Shown here: piece by piece, positions 16,946-24,741 of the stretch
Numbering within the stretch: position 1 is the stretch's first letter
Layout of the letters: every line of letters starts with the position of its first letter
Source of the DNA: Halogeometricum sp. S1BR25-6
GTDB taxonomy: Archaea > Halobacteriota > Halobacteria > Halobacteriales > Haloferacaceae
NCBI RefSeq assembly: GCF_031624495.1
Contig: NZ_JAMQOP010000001.1
Span: 1,612,001-1,676,000, forward strand
Direction of reading: 5' to 3'
DNA length: 64,000 nucleotides
Notes under the pieces: model-generated
What the model saw: the letters and a program-made list of their open reading frames with translations, nothing else
What the model was told of the DNA's origin: nothing
Databases searched by the model: none
Position numbers and translations under genes: made by a program

Positions 16946-17821
16946 ATGTACGGCGTCGTCACGCGAAACCCGGACGAGGTGGAGTGGCCCGACTTCGACC
17001 GGGCGTTCTACGAGGTCAAAGACGTCACCGGTCGGGCGGCCGAACCCCTCCCCGAGGCGGTGAACATGGTGTCGTGCTTCGGCGACACGGCCGCCGCGGA
17101 GGACAATCCCGAACTCGTCCCGGTCGACGACGAGGGGAACCTCGCCACCCGCGACCAGCGGTTCTTCGATTGGGCGTACATCTGCCCGACGAACGAGGAC
17201 TACCGCGCGGGCTTACTCGAAATCGTCTCCGACTGCGCCGCCGAGAACGCGGACGTCCGTCTAGATGACGTCGGCTTCCCCCGCGACGGCTACTGTCACT
17301 GCGAGCGCTGCGAGCGACTGTTCGACGAGTGGGTCGCGGAGCACGACGCCGACGGCGACGAGGCCGACTGGTACGCGTGGCGCGCGGAGGTCATCACCGA
17401 GTTCGTCGCCGAGGCGGCCGAGCGAATCCCCGGCCGGACCTACCTTACGCTGTACCCCGACCCGTACCCCGGCCACCTCTACGAGCGGGCCGGCCTCGAT
17501 ATCGAGGCGCTCGCCGAATACGTCGACGAGTTCGTCGTCCCCCTGTACGACGTCCACTACGGGACGACCTACTGGCTGGAGACCATCGCGAAGGGCTTCC
17601 GGTCGCTTCTGGACCCGCTCGACGTCCCGTTCGCGATCGAGTTGTACGCCGTCGACGCCGAGATGGAGATGGACGACCTCATCCACGCCACGGAGGTGGC
17701 GGAGGCCTACGCCGACGAAGTCTACTTCGGCTACGACGCCTCGAACGCCGCCGCCGCCCTCCGACGCAAACGCGCCGACCAGCAGGAGGGCGTCACCCAC
17801 CGGCCGGGAGACGAGAACTGA
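16946..17821 (+). CDS. uncharacterised TIM-barrel, glycosyl-hydrolase-like protein
   Basis: A 291-residue soluble protein. DDVGFPRDGYCHCERCERLF (about 109-128) combines an acidic strand end with a CxCxxC...F cluster, as in the hypothetical glycosyl hydrolase families that act on poly- or oligosaccharides. Later strands (RTYLTLYPDPYPGHLYERAG, EFVVPLYDVHYGTTYWLE, VPFAIELYAVDAEMEMDD, VYFGYDAS) give the alternating pattern of a TIM barrel. I do not recognise a named family with certainty. No signal peptide is present, so any sugar substrate would be internal. Confidence 0.6.
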   Translation: MYGVVTRNPDEVEWPDFDRAFYEVKDVTGRAAEPLPEAVNMVSCFGDTAAAEDNPELVPVDDEGNLATRDQRFFDWAYICPTNEDYRAGLLEIVSDCAAENADVRLDDVGFPRDGYCHCERCERLFDEWVAEHDADGDEADWYAWRAEVITEFVAEAAERIPGRTYLTLYPDPYPGHLYERAGLDIEALAEYVDEFVVPLYDVHYGTTYWLETIAKGFRSLLDPLDVPFAIELYAVDAEMEMDDLIHATEVAEAYADEVYFGYDASNAAAALRRKRADQQEGVTHRPGDEN

Positions 17822-17859
17822 ACGGCGGGCGGCGGGGTCGCCCCGAGCGGTCGGCGCGG

Positions 17860-17973
17860 TCAGACCGCTCCCGAGAGGAACGCGATGACGACGAAGCCGG
17901 TGACGAACACGAGGAAGGCGACGACGAAGAGACCGAGGATGAGCCGCCGCTGGCCCGATGTCGGGTCTGCCAT
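17860..17973 (-). CDS. 37-residue single-helix membrane protein
   Basis: Encodes MADPTSGQRRLILGLFVVAF with a single hydrophobic helix continuing to the C-terminus (about residues 11-34). The reading chosen starts at the ATG that follows a normal promoter spacing; the longer in-frame reading has no recognisable extension. Small one-helix proteins of this layout are common in haloarchaea. Its function is unknown. It is oriented divergently from the deaminase gene. Confidence 0.6.
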   Translation of the reverse strand: MADPTSGQRRLILGLFVVAFLVFVTGFVVIAFLSGAV

Positions 17974-18096
17974 AGTCGTCCGGTAGGGCGGGGGCGGTTT
18001 ATACTGCCCGGCGCCGGTGGGATGGGCCACGAGCGCGGCCCCCACCCGCGGCGGCGACGTGGAGGCTTTTGTCCCGCCGGGCCGAACCGCCCGACG

Positions 18097-18579
18097 ATGC
18101 CCGAGTTAGATTCGCTCGACCACGAACGCTACGTCGAGAAGGCCATCGCCCTCGCGCGCGAGGCCGGCGAACGCGGCGACGGCCCGTACGGGTCGCTGCT
18201 CGTCGTCGACGACGCCGTCGCGATGGAGGAGACGAACCGCGAGCGAACGGAAGACGACGTGGCGCTCCACCCGGAACTCACCGTCGCGCGGCGGATGGCG
18301 CGCGAACTCGCCCCCGACGAACGCGAACGCGCGGTGCTGTACACGAGTACCGAACCCTGTCCGATGTGTTCGGGAGGGCTGTCGATATCGAACGTCGGCG
18401 CCGTCGTCTACGGCGTCTCGGGGGCCCGCGCCGCCGCGGAGTTCGGCGGGAGCGAAGGCGTCCCGTGCGGCGAGGTGTTCGAGCGACGCGGCCGCGACGT
18501 CGACGTGGTCGGCCCGGTTCTCGAGGCGGAGGCGCTCGCCGTCCACCGGGAGTTTCGAGACGGAGCGGACGCGGACTGA
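18097..18579 (+). CDS. nucleoside/nucleobase deaminase, CDA superfamily
   Basis: A 160-residue zinc deaminase of the cytidine/guanine deaminase superfamily. The first zinc motif is H58-P59-E60 (HPE rather than HAE, a variant allowed in the superfamily) and the second PCPMC, with cysteines at 88 and 91. The closest members are guanine deaminases and related nucleobase deaminases; the substrate is not fixed by sequence. The gene is convergent with the ThuA-like gene. Confidence 0.82.
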   Translation: MPELDSLDHERYVEKAIALAREAGERGDGPYGSLLVVDDAVAMEETNRERTEDDVALHPELTVARRMARELAPDERERAVLYTSTEPCPMCSGGLSISNVGAVVYGVSGARAAAEFGGSEGVPCGEVFERRGRDVDVVGPVLEAEALAVHREFRDGADAD

Positions 18580-18596
18580 GGTGCGTCTACGTCCGT

Positions 18597-19319
18597 TCAG
18601 ACGTCTTCGAGGGGGTCCGCGTTGCCGAAGAACGGCTCCGGACCGTCCGAGGGGGCGGCCCACTCGGCGGCGTTGGCGAGGACGTCGCGGATGTCGTCGC
18701 GGTAGTAGATGGGGTAGGTCTCGTGACCCGGGCGGAAGTAGAACACCTTGCCGGACCCGCGGTTATAACAGCACCCCGACCGGAACACCTCGCCGCCCTC
18801 GAACCAACTCGTGAAGACGAGGTCGTCCGGCGCGGGCACGTCGAAGCGCTCCCCGTACATCTCGGCCTCGGGCACTTCGAGGTACTCGGACATTCCGGAG
18901 GCGATGGGGTGGCTGGGTTCGACGACCCAGATGCGCTCTCTCTCGTCGGCCTCGCGCCACTTCAGCGCGCAGGAGGTTCCCATCAGGCGCTTGAACGGCT
19001 TGGAGTAGTGCCCCGAGTGGAGCACCAAGAGGCCCATCCCCTCGCGGACGCGTTCGACCACCCGGTCGACGACGTGGTCGGACACCTCGTCGTGGGCGCG
19101 GTGTCCCCACCACGTCAGCACGTCCGTGTCCGCGAGAACGCCCTCAGAGAGGCCGTGTTCGGGGTCGTCGAGCGTCGCCGTCCGCGTCTCGAACCCGCGC
19201 TCGTCGAAGCCCTCGGCGATGGCCGCGTGGATGCCGTCGGGATACACCTCGGCCACCTCGTCGCTGTCGCGTTCGTGCCGGTACTCGTTCCAGACCGTGA
19301 CGGAGAGGTTCTCGCTCAC
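18597..19319 (-). CDS. ThuA-like family protein
   Basis: A 240-residue class-I glutamine-amidotransferase-like protein of the ThuA (trehalose utilisation) family. Key segments are [10 protein letters not shown] at the N-terminus, [14 protein letters not shown] (about 75-90), [21 protein letters not shown] and the C-terminal [19 protein letters not shown]. The family is linked to sugar or ketosugar metabolism but its activity is poorly defined. A GTG start giving [13 protein letters not shown] is preferred; a nine-residue longer reading would need a TTG start. Confidence 0.8.
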   Translation of the reverse strand: MSENLSVTVWNEYRHERDSDEVAEVYPDGIHAAIAEGFDERGFETRTATLDDPEHGLSEGVLADTDVLTWWGHRAHDEVSDHVVDRVVERVREGMGLLVLHSGHYSKPFKRLMGTSCALKWREADERERIWVVEPSHPIASGMSEYLEVPEAEMYGERFDVPAPDDLVFTSWFEGGEVFRSGCCYNRGSGKVFYFRPGHETYPIYYRDDIRDVLANAAEWAAPSDGPEPFFGNADPLEDV

Positions 19320-19422
19320 GGCGCCTTCGACACGCGGGTCGACCAAGTAGCCACCGCTCCACGCTGACTCGGCCGTGGATGTCTTAGAATATCAGTATCG
19401 ATTTTGGTTCTTCGAACTCGCT

Positions 19423-19593
19423 TCAGTTCGGCCGTCCGTTCGTCCGTATACTCCGAGGCGAACGAACCCGCAAGAAGGTCCTCCGGGCGTACGCGTTCGT
19501 GGTCATAACCATCAGTGCGGCGACGTAGACGGCTCCGAGGAGGAGTATGTGCACGAGGTCGATAGCGAACGCGGCCCGCTCTCTGATTCCCAT
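19423..19593 (-). CDS. small single-helix membrane protein, tentative
   Basis: A 56-residue ORF (MGIRERAAFAIDLVHILLLG...) has one long hydrophobic segment (about residues 7-31) and a basic, Arg-rich tail. An upstream in-frame start would add 14 residues. It lies alone in a 307-nt gap between the ThuA-like and enoyl-CoA hydratase genes; the rest of that gap is AT-rich with no clear feature. It could be a genuine membrane microprotein or a chance ORF. Confidence 0.4.
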   Translation of the reverse strand: MGIRERAAFAIDLVHILLLGAVYVAALMVMTTNAYARRTFLRVRSPRSIRTNGRPN

Positions 19594-19653
19594 ACCGGAT
19601 ACATCCCGAGCGGGAATAAGAACGTTCGCCCCCAAATATCAGAATTGATTCTG

Positions 19654-20490
19654 CTACGTTCCTTCGAAGTCGGGGTCGCGGCGTTCGAGGAAGGCATCGA
19701 CGCCCTCGGCGTGGTCGGCGGTACCGAACAGCGACGCCTGCGCCGCCGCTTCGTGTTCGATGGCGGTGTCGAGCGACACCTCGAAGCCGCGTCGGAGGAG
19801 GCGCTTGGAAGTTCGCAGGGCCGCCGTCGGTCCGGCGGCGATATCGGCGACGAACGAGTCGAAGGCGCCCTCGAACGACTCGTCTTCGCTTCCGCTTTCG
19901 CTCTCCTCCCCGGCCGCCGCGCCGAACACGCGGTTCGCCAACCCGAGGTCCGCGGCGCGTTCGGCGTCGAGCACCTCGCCGGTGTAGACGAGTTCCTTCG
20001 CGAGGCCAGCGCCGACTTCCCGGGGGAGGAGGTAGGAGACGCCGGAGTCGACGGCGAGGCCGAGTTGCTCGAAGTTGAAACCGATCTTCCCTTCGGGTGA
20101 GAACACCCGCAGGTCGCAGGCGAGAGCGAGGGCGCCGCCCGCGCCGATGGCCGGTCCGTCTATCTTCGCGACGGTCGGAAACTGGCAGTCGTGAACGCGT
20201 TTCACCGCGCCGGCCGTGTCGTCGATGACGTGCCGGACGGCCTCCTCCATCGACTTCTCGCCCCCGCGGAGTTCCAACATCGCGTTGACGTCGCCGCCGG
20301 CGCAGAACGCCCCGCCCGAGCCTTCGAGGACGACACAGCGCGTGTCGTCGTCAAGCGAATCGAGCGCATCCCGGAGGCCGGCGGTCACGTCCTCGGTCAG
20401 TGCGTTCCGCACGTCCGGTCGGTCGAGCGTCACCGTCACCACGCCCGCGTCCCGAGCCACGGACACCGAGTTGTCAGTTTCTTCCGTCAT
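19654..20490 (-). CDS. enoyl-CoA hydratase/isomerase family protein
   Basis: A 278-residue crotonase-fold enzyme. GSGGAFCAGGDVNAML near 60-75 is the first oxyanion-hole element and GPAIGAGGALALACDLRV near 110-128 the second; the latter is followed by the normal substrate-loop region (GLAVDSGVSYLLPREVG). It probably hydrates or isomerises enoyl-CoA. A Glu/Ser-rich insertion (GAAAGEESESGSEDESFEG, about 200-218) is unusual and halophile-like. It follows menC on the same strand by 68 nt but is not MenB, which lies further along. Fatty-acid or phenylacetate roles are equally possible. Confidence 0.88.
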   Translation of the reverse strand: MTEETDNSVSVARDAGVVTVTLDRPDVRNALTEDVTAGLRDALDSLDDDTRCVVLEGSGGAFCAGGDVNAMLELRGGEKSMEEAVRHVIDDTAGAVKRVHDCQFPTVAKIDGPAIGAGGALALACDLRVFSPEGKIGFNFEQLGLAVDSGVSYLLPREVGAGLAKELVYTGEVLDAERAADLGLANRVFGAAAGEESESGSEDESFEGAFDSFVADIAAGPTAALRTSKRLLRRGFEVSLDTAIEHEAAAQASLFGTADHAEGVDAFLERRDPDFEGT

Positions 20491-20558
20491 GCGACGGTCG
20501 ACGCGCGCGGCGCACAAAAGCTCACGGTCGACCCTCGGGTTCGGAGGACGTGCCGGGA

Positions 20559-21626
20559 TCAGTACAGCGAGTTCAGTGCGTCGCCCGCCAGTCCCGTTCC
20601 TTCGGGAACCGCCATCGCGCCGTCGCGGACGGGCGCCGGGTCGGGGGCGAGGTCGTCGGCCAAGAGCGACCCCGTGGCGAGGCCGCACGCCCGGACGTCG
20701 GGGACGGCGGCGGCGACGTGGAGGGCGCCGAGGCGGGCGACGACGGCGTCGATGGTCGTCGTGACCACCGCGTCGGCGCCGGCGTCGCGGGCCGCGCGCG
20801 CAGCGTCGAGCGCCCGGTCGGGCCCGCCCAACGCCATCGGTTTGAGGACGAGGACGTCGGCGGCGTCGGCCGCGAGCACCTCGCGCGCCGAGTGCGACGC
20901 TAAGGATTCGTCGACGCCGACGCCGACGCCGCGCCCGCGGAGGGACGCGAGGCCCGACAGGTCCTCGGCGGGGAGCGGTTGCTCGACGTAGGCGAACCCA
21001 AGGTCGGCGACCGAATCGAGCATCTCGCGGGCCGTCTCGCGGTCCCACGCGCCGTTGGCGTCCGCACGGAGTTCGGCGTCCGGCGCGGCGTCGCGGGCCG
21101 CACGCAGTCGTTGCTCGTCCTCGGCCGCCTCCCGCGCGCCGACTTTGATTTTCACCGCGTCGAACCCCTTTTCGACGGCGTCGTGCGTCGCGTCGGCCGT
21201 CTCTCGAGGCGTTCCGTCGCCGACGGTGGCGTTCACCGGGACGGCGTCGGCCGCCTCCGCAGAGTCGAACGGCCCTTCGGCCGCGAGACGGTCGCAGAGT
21301 CGCTCGTCCGCCGCGCGGGCGTCGGCGTCCGCGCGGGCGAGCGAGACGCCGTGCCTCGCGGCGGGCGTCGTCGCGTCGGGGGTCCCGTCGTCGAGCGCCG
21401 CCCGACAGTCGTCGAGCGACTCGGTCCACCCTGGGAGCGGCGTCGCCTCGCCCAGACCGCTCGCGGGTCCGTCAGCGCCGTCGTCGTCGCTGTCGTCACT
21501 GTTGTCGTCGCCACTGTCTCCCCGGCCGCGGCCGAGGCGGACGAGGAACCCCTCGCGCGCCTCGATGGGGCCGTTGGCGGTTTCGAGTGGGTCGGTCAGC
21601 CGTAGCGAAAACCGTTCGAGGCGCAT
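20559..21626 (-). CDS. menC: o-succinylbenzoate synthase
   Basis: Dehydrates SHCHC to o-succinylbenzoate in menaquinone synthesis. It has 355 residues and the enolase-superfamily fold: the catalytic KIK in DAVKIKVGA, metal ligands in ADANGAWD, EQPLP and DES, and a second lysine in LKPMALGG. The N-terminal domain contains a haloarchaeal acidic insertion, SGDDNSDDSDDDGADG. Its ATG overlaps the menA stop by one base, so menA-menC translation is coupled. Substrate assignment rests on the men context, because related racemases look similar. Confidence 0.9.
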   Translation of the reverse strand: MRLERFSLRLTDPLETANGPIEAREGFLVRLGRGRGDSGDDNSDDSDDDGADGPASGLGEATPLPGWTESLDDCRAALDDGTPDATTPAARHGVSLARADADARAADERLCDRLAAEGPFDSAEAADAVPVNATVGDGTPRETADATHDAVEKGFDAVKIKVGAREAAEDEQRLRAARDAAPDAELRADANGAWDRETAREMLDSVADLGFAYVEQPLPAEDLSGLASLRGRGVGVGVDESLASHSAREVLAADAADVLVLKPMALGGPDRALDAARAARDAGADAVVTTTIDAVVARLGALHVAAAVPDVRACGLATGSLLADDLAPDPAPVRDGAMAVPEGTGLAGDALNSLY

Positions 21627-22576
21627 CAGAGCGGAAACTCCGCGACCGAGAGGCCGATTCCGAACAGCAGCGAGTGCACGAACAGCAGCTTTCCCGTCCG
21701 TTCGAGCGCCGGATTCAGCGCCGCGCCCGACGTCTCGGTGAACACCGTCCGCGCGACGGAGATGGCGTACGGGAGCGTGAGCAGGGGGAGGAGGACGGCG
21801 ACGCCGAATCCCTCGCGGGCGAGGAACCAGAGGGGGACGGCGTACGCGAGGACGAGCATGGCGGCGTACTCCGCGCGGGAGAAGCCGTAGCCGAAGCGGA
21901 CGGCGAGCGTCCGCTTTCCGGTCGTGGCGTCCTCCTCCTTGTCGCGGACGTTGTTCACGACGAGGATGTTCGTGCAGACGGCAGCGACGGCGAGGGAGGC
22001 GACGAACGCCTCGGCAGTGACGGTGTTCGGCGGGATGGAGAGCGTGAGCGGGTCGGCGAGGACGGCCGCGGCCTGCACGTAGTAGCTTCCCGTGACGGCG
22101 ACGACGCCGAAGAAGACGAAGACGAACACGTCGCCGAGACCGTGGTAGCCGAGGGGGTACGGCCCGCCGGTGTAGGCGATGCCGGAGGCGACGGAGACGA
22201 GGCCGACGACGAGGATGGGGACGCCGCCGACGTAGACGAGGTAGGTTCCGAGGGCGACGGCGGCGGCGAAGGTGAGGTACATCGCGCGCTTGACCTCCGC
22301 GGGTTCGATGAGGCCGCCCGCGGTGACGCGGGTGAACCCCTCCCGGTTCTCGGTGTCGGCGCCCTGTGCGGCGTCGTAGTAGTCGTTGGCGAAGTTCGTC
22401 CCGACCTGGATAAGCGCCGACCCGAGGAAGGCGGCGAGCGCCGGAAGCGCGGCGAACACGCCGTCGTGGAGCGCCAAGCCGACGCCGACGAGGATGGGTG
22501 CCGCGGCGGCGGGGAGCGTCTGCGGGCGCGCGGCCATCACCCACGCCTTCGTCCGCGAGATGTCCTGCGTACTCAT
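21626..22576 (-). CDS. menA: 1,4-dihydroxy-2-naphthoate polyprenyltransferase
   Basis: Attaches the polyprenyl tail to DHNA in the membrane, giving demethylmenaquinone. It has 316 residues and eight to nine predicted helices. The first Asp-rich motif is NFANDYYDAAQGADTENR (about 62-79). The second, NNVRDKEEDATTGKRTLAVR (about 205-224), binds the magnesium-diphosphate. The N-terminus AWVMAARPQTLPAAAAPI is typical of MenA. First gene of the menA-menC pair, with about 460 nt of non-coding sequence upstream. Confidence 0.95.
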   Translation of the reverse strand: MSTQDISRTKAWVMAARPQTLPAAAAPILVGVGLALHDGVFAALPALAAFLGSALIQVGTNFANDYYDAAQGADTENREGFTRVTAGGLIEPAEVKRAMYLTFAAAVALGTYLVYVGGVPILVVGLVSVASGIAYTGGPYPLGYHGLGDVFVFVFFGVVAVTGSYYVQAAAVLADPLTLSIPPNTVTAEAFVASLAVAAVCTNILVVNNVRDKEEDATTGKRTLAVRFGYGFSRAEYAAMLVLAYAVPLWFLAREGFGVAVLLPLLTLPYAISVARTVFTETSGAALNPALERTGKLLFVHSLLFGIGLSVAEFPL

Positions 22577-22579
22577 TTG

Positions 22580-22905
22580 GTGGAACTGAGGACGGCGCGG
22601 GCGTCAAAGTTCGGTTTCCCGCGGATGCGGGTGGTCTGCGCGAACGCTCCCTGTCAAGTCGAACAACGTTCTTTATTAAATAGGGTTACTGCGGGAGATG
22701 ATATTCTCCAAAAACTACTTATCGGTGGGGTTCGTGAGCTCAGACGTGGTTCGCCAGGTGAGTCTCGCGGCTTCACTCTCCGCGACGGCACACCCTTCTA
22801 CCACGTAACGACCGAGAGCGACGGGTTCTGCGGCGTCGAGCCTCGAAATTTGACCGTTGAGCGACGGCGCGGCGTTGATAACGGGTTACGGTCAACGACT
22901 GCTTA
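22580..22905. other. gene-free, lower-GC region between menA and menB
   Basis: No convincing gene is seen on either strand. It contains a promoter-like ttctttattaaatag (about 22670-22685) pointing right and a small dyad ggaga-tgatat-tctcc just after it. About 200 nt of sequence with GC well below the neighbourhood follows. The open plus-strand frame here is a tail of a menA/menC shadow reading and lacks its own start. The region could hold a small RNA, or the residue of a decayed element. Confidence 0.35.
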
Positions 22906-22914
22906 GTGAGTCAC

Positions 22915-23033
22915 GACAGCGGTGCGGTGAGGCGAGCAGTCGTACCGCGACGAGCGGAGCGAGTCGCGGCGTCTTTTTGGTCCAGATTTTTGCGAGGAGC
23001 GGTGCGCCGCAGGCGCACCCGACGAAGTAAAAA
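22915..23033 (-). repeat. hairpin-bearing dispersed element, copy downstream of menB
   Basis: Read on the minus strand, this segment has a perfect hairpin of 8-bp stem and 3-nt loop (ggtgcgcc-gca-ggcgcacc, 23001-23019). The landmark CTCGCAAAAATCTGGACCAA comes next, then an imperfect hairpin gcgac...gtcgc (about 22947-22967), and it ends with CTGTCGTGACTCA. The same landmarks occur in opposite orientation upstream of menB. A T5 run directly after the menB stop (23029-23033) may serve as a terminator. Confidence 0.6.
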
Positions 23034-23039
23034 GGTGGG

Positions 23040-23957
23040 TTAGTAGAACCAGGGATACTCCGAGAAGTCCGGGTCGCGCTTCTCCAAGAAGGCGTCCCGT
23101 CCCTCCTGGGCCTCCTCGGTCATGTAGCCCAGTCGGGTGGCCTCGCCGGCGAACACCTGCTGGCCCACGAGACCGTCGTCGGTCATGTTGAACGCGTACT
23201 TCAGCATCCGCATCGCCATCGGCGACTTGTTCGTCATCTCGTCGGCCCACTCCAGAGCGACGTCCTCCAGTTCCTCGTGCGGGATGGCCTCGTTCGCCAT
23301 GCCCATGTCGACCGCTTCCTCGGCGGAGTAGGTCTTGCCGCGGAAGAACACCTCTCTGGCCTTCTTCTGTCCGACCTGCTTGGCGAGATACGCGGAGCCG
23401 AATCCGGCGTCGAAGGAGGCCACGTCGGGGTCCGTCTGGAGGAACTTCGCGTGCTCCTCGGAGGCCAGCGTCAGGTCGCAGACGACGTGCAGTGAGTGGC
23501 CGCCGCCGACGGCCCACCCCGGCACGACGGCGACAACGGGTTTCGGCATAAAGCGGATGAGCCGCTGGACTTCGAGGACGTGCAGGCGGCCGGCCTTCGC
23601 CTCGCGGACGAGTTCGTCCTCGCTCTCGTCGGCCTCGTCGTCGTCGCGGTACTCGTAGCCCGACCCGCCCCGAACGGACTGGTCGCCGCCGGCGCAGAAC
23701 GCCCACCCGCCGTCCTTCTTGGAGGGACCGTTGCCGGTGAGGAGGACGCACCCGACGTCAGCGCGCTTGCGGGCGTGGTCGAGGGCCGCGTACAGTTCGT
23801 CGACCGTACCCGGGCGGAACGCGTTGCGCTTCTCCGGCCGGTCGAAGGCGATGCGGACGGCGGGGACGTCCGCCGCCTCGTGGTAGGTGATGTCCTCGAA
23901 CTCCGCGGAACCGTCGACCGGTTCCCAGCGGTCGGCGTCGAAAATCTCAGAGACCAT
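23040..23957 (-). CDS. menB: 1,4-dihydroxy-2-naphthoyl-CoA synthase
   Basis: Crotonase-family cyclase that closes the second ring of menaquinone, converting o-succinylbenzoyl-CoA to DHNA-CoA. It has 305 residues. VGCVLLTGNGPSKKDGGWAF and FCAGGDQSVRGGSGY (about 85-110) are MenB-specific features; GWAVGGGHSLHVVCDLTLAS forms the oxyanion hole. The C-terminus RDPDFSEYPWFY is the MenB signature end. A long linker EYRDDDEADESEDEL is a halophile adaptation. Flanked on both sides by hairpin elements, so it is probably transcribed alone. Confidence 0.96.
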   Translation of the reverse strand: MVSEIFDADRWEPVDGSAEFEDITYHEAADVPAVRIAFDRPEKRNAFRPGTVDELYAALDHARKRADVGCVLLTGNGPSKKDGGWAFCAGGDQSVRGGSGYEYRDDDEADESEDELVREAKAGRLHVLEVQRLIRFMPKPVVAVVPGWAVGGGHSLHVVCDLTLASEEHAKFLQTDPDVASFDAGFGSAYLAKQVGQKKAREVFFRGKTYSAEEAVDMGMANEAIPHEELEDVALEWADEMTNKSPMAMRMLKYAFNMTDDGLVGQQVFAGEATRLGYMTEEAQEGRDAFLEKRDPDFSEYPWFY

Positions 23958-24019
23958 ACCGACGAGGCGGCCGGTGCGCGCAAAAAGATTCGCGTACCAG
24001 CTTTTGCGCTGTCGTCCGA

Positions 24020-24180
24020 AAGGCGCGAAGCGCCTTCCGTGATGACGAGACGCGCGAAGCGCGTCTCGAACCACGGGCTGCCTTGGGCAACCCTCGACAA
24101 AATCTTGACCAAAAGCCTCGTCGCTCCCGTCGGTCGCTTCTCGGCCCGCTCGCTCACTGCGTTCGCTCGCGGTGTCGTGA
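24020..24180 (+). repeat. hairpin-bearing dispersed element, copy upstream of menB
   Basis: Contains two perfect hairpins with a GAA loop: aaggcgc-gaa-gcgcctt (24020-24036) and gagacgcgc-gaa-gcgcgtctc (24047-24067). These precede the landmark CCTCGACAAAATCTTGACCA, and the element ends with GTGTCGTGAGACTCA. These landmarks match the element on the far side of menB in inverted orientation. The element fills nearly the whole gap between menB and the membrane protein gene, so it must contain or displace the menB promoter. Confidence 0.6.
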
Positions 24181-24183
24181 GAC

Positions 24184-24654
24184 TCAGAGCCGACGCGCCG
24201 ATTCGACGCCGTTCGCGACGAACGGGAACGTCAGGACGGCGACGGTGGCGACGGCGGCGCCGGCGACGATGGCGAGGGCGAGACTGGACGGCGTCGACGC
24301 GAACAGGTCCGTCCCGACGACGGCGTAGACGGCGGCGACGTAGGCGAGGTTGTACCAGACCGTCCGGACGCCGACGTAGAACAGCGAGAACGGCGGCCAC
24401 CCGGGTCCGAACGTGAGACTCCCGTTTCGGTAGGCGGCGACGCCGAACGACAGGGCGACGGCCGCGCCCAGCGCCGCCGAGGACGTGAGGAGTCCCCCGG
24501 AGAAGGCGGCGCCGACGAGGACCGGCAGTCCGAGCACCGTCGCCTCGGCGGTGCCGTCGAACAGGTTCTCCAGCCACCGGCCGAGTTCGTCGTTCTCCTC
24601 GCGCGCGCGGACCTGCCTCGCCTCCGTCTCGGGGTCGGTGGCACCTCGTGACAT
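24184..24654 (-). CDS. uncharacterised four-helix membrane protein within the men block
   Basis: A 156-residue protein with an acidic, charged N-terminus (MSRGATDPETEARQVRAREE) and about four hydrophobic segments from residue 38 to 145. A conserved-looking loop, GWPPFSLFYVGVRTVWYNLA, lies in the middle. No enzymatic motif is seen and I do not recognise a family. It sits between menD and menB on the same strand, about 90 nt after menD. A role in menaquinone synthesis is possible only by position. Confidence 0.7.
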   Translation of the reverse strand: MSRGATDPETEARQVRAREENDELGRWLENLFDGTAEATVLGLPVLVGAAFSGGLLTSSAALGAAVALSFGVAAYRNGSLTFGPGWPPFSLFYVGVRTVWYNLAYVAAVYAVVGTDLFASTPSSLALAIVAGAAVATVAVLTFPFVANGVESARRL

Positions 24655-24741
24655 ATCACGTAGGTCGATGCGAGGGATGAAAAACGCACCGTCGCGGTCA
24701 GTGGTGAACGGTCGCGGCAGCCACTTACCGGACGTTCCGCC

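Noticed and set aside
21587-22906. 439-codon plus-strand frame running from menC/menA into the gap before menB
   Set aside because: Most of it is antisense to menA; the terminal 75 codons have no own start or recognisable family, so only a low-confidence remnant or RNA is noted for the gap.
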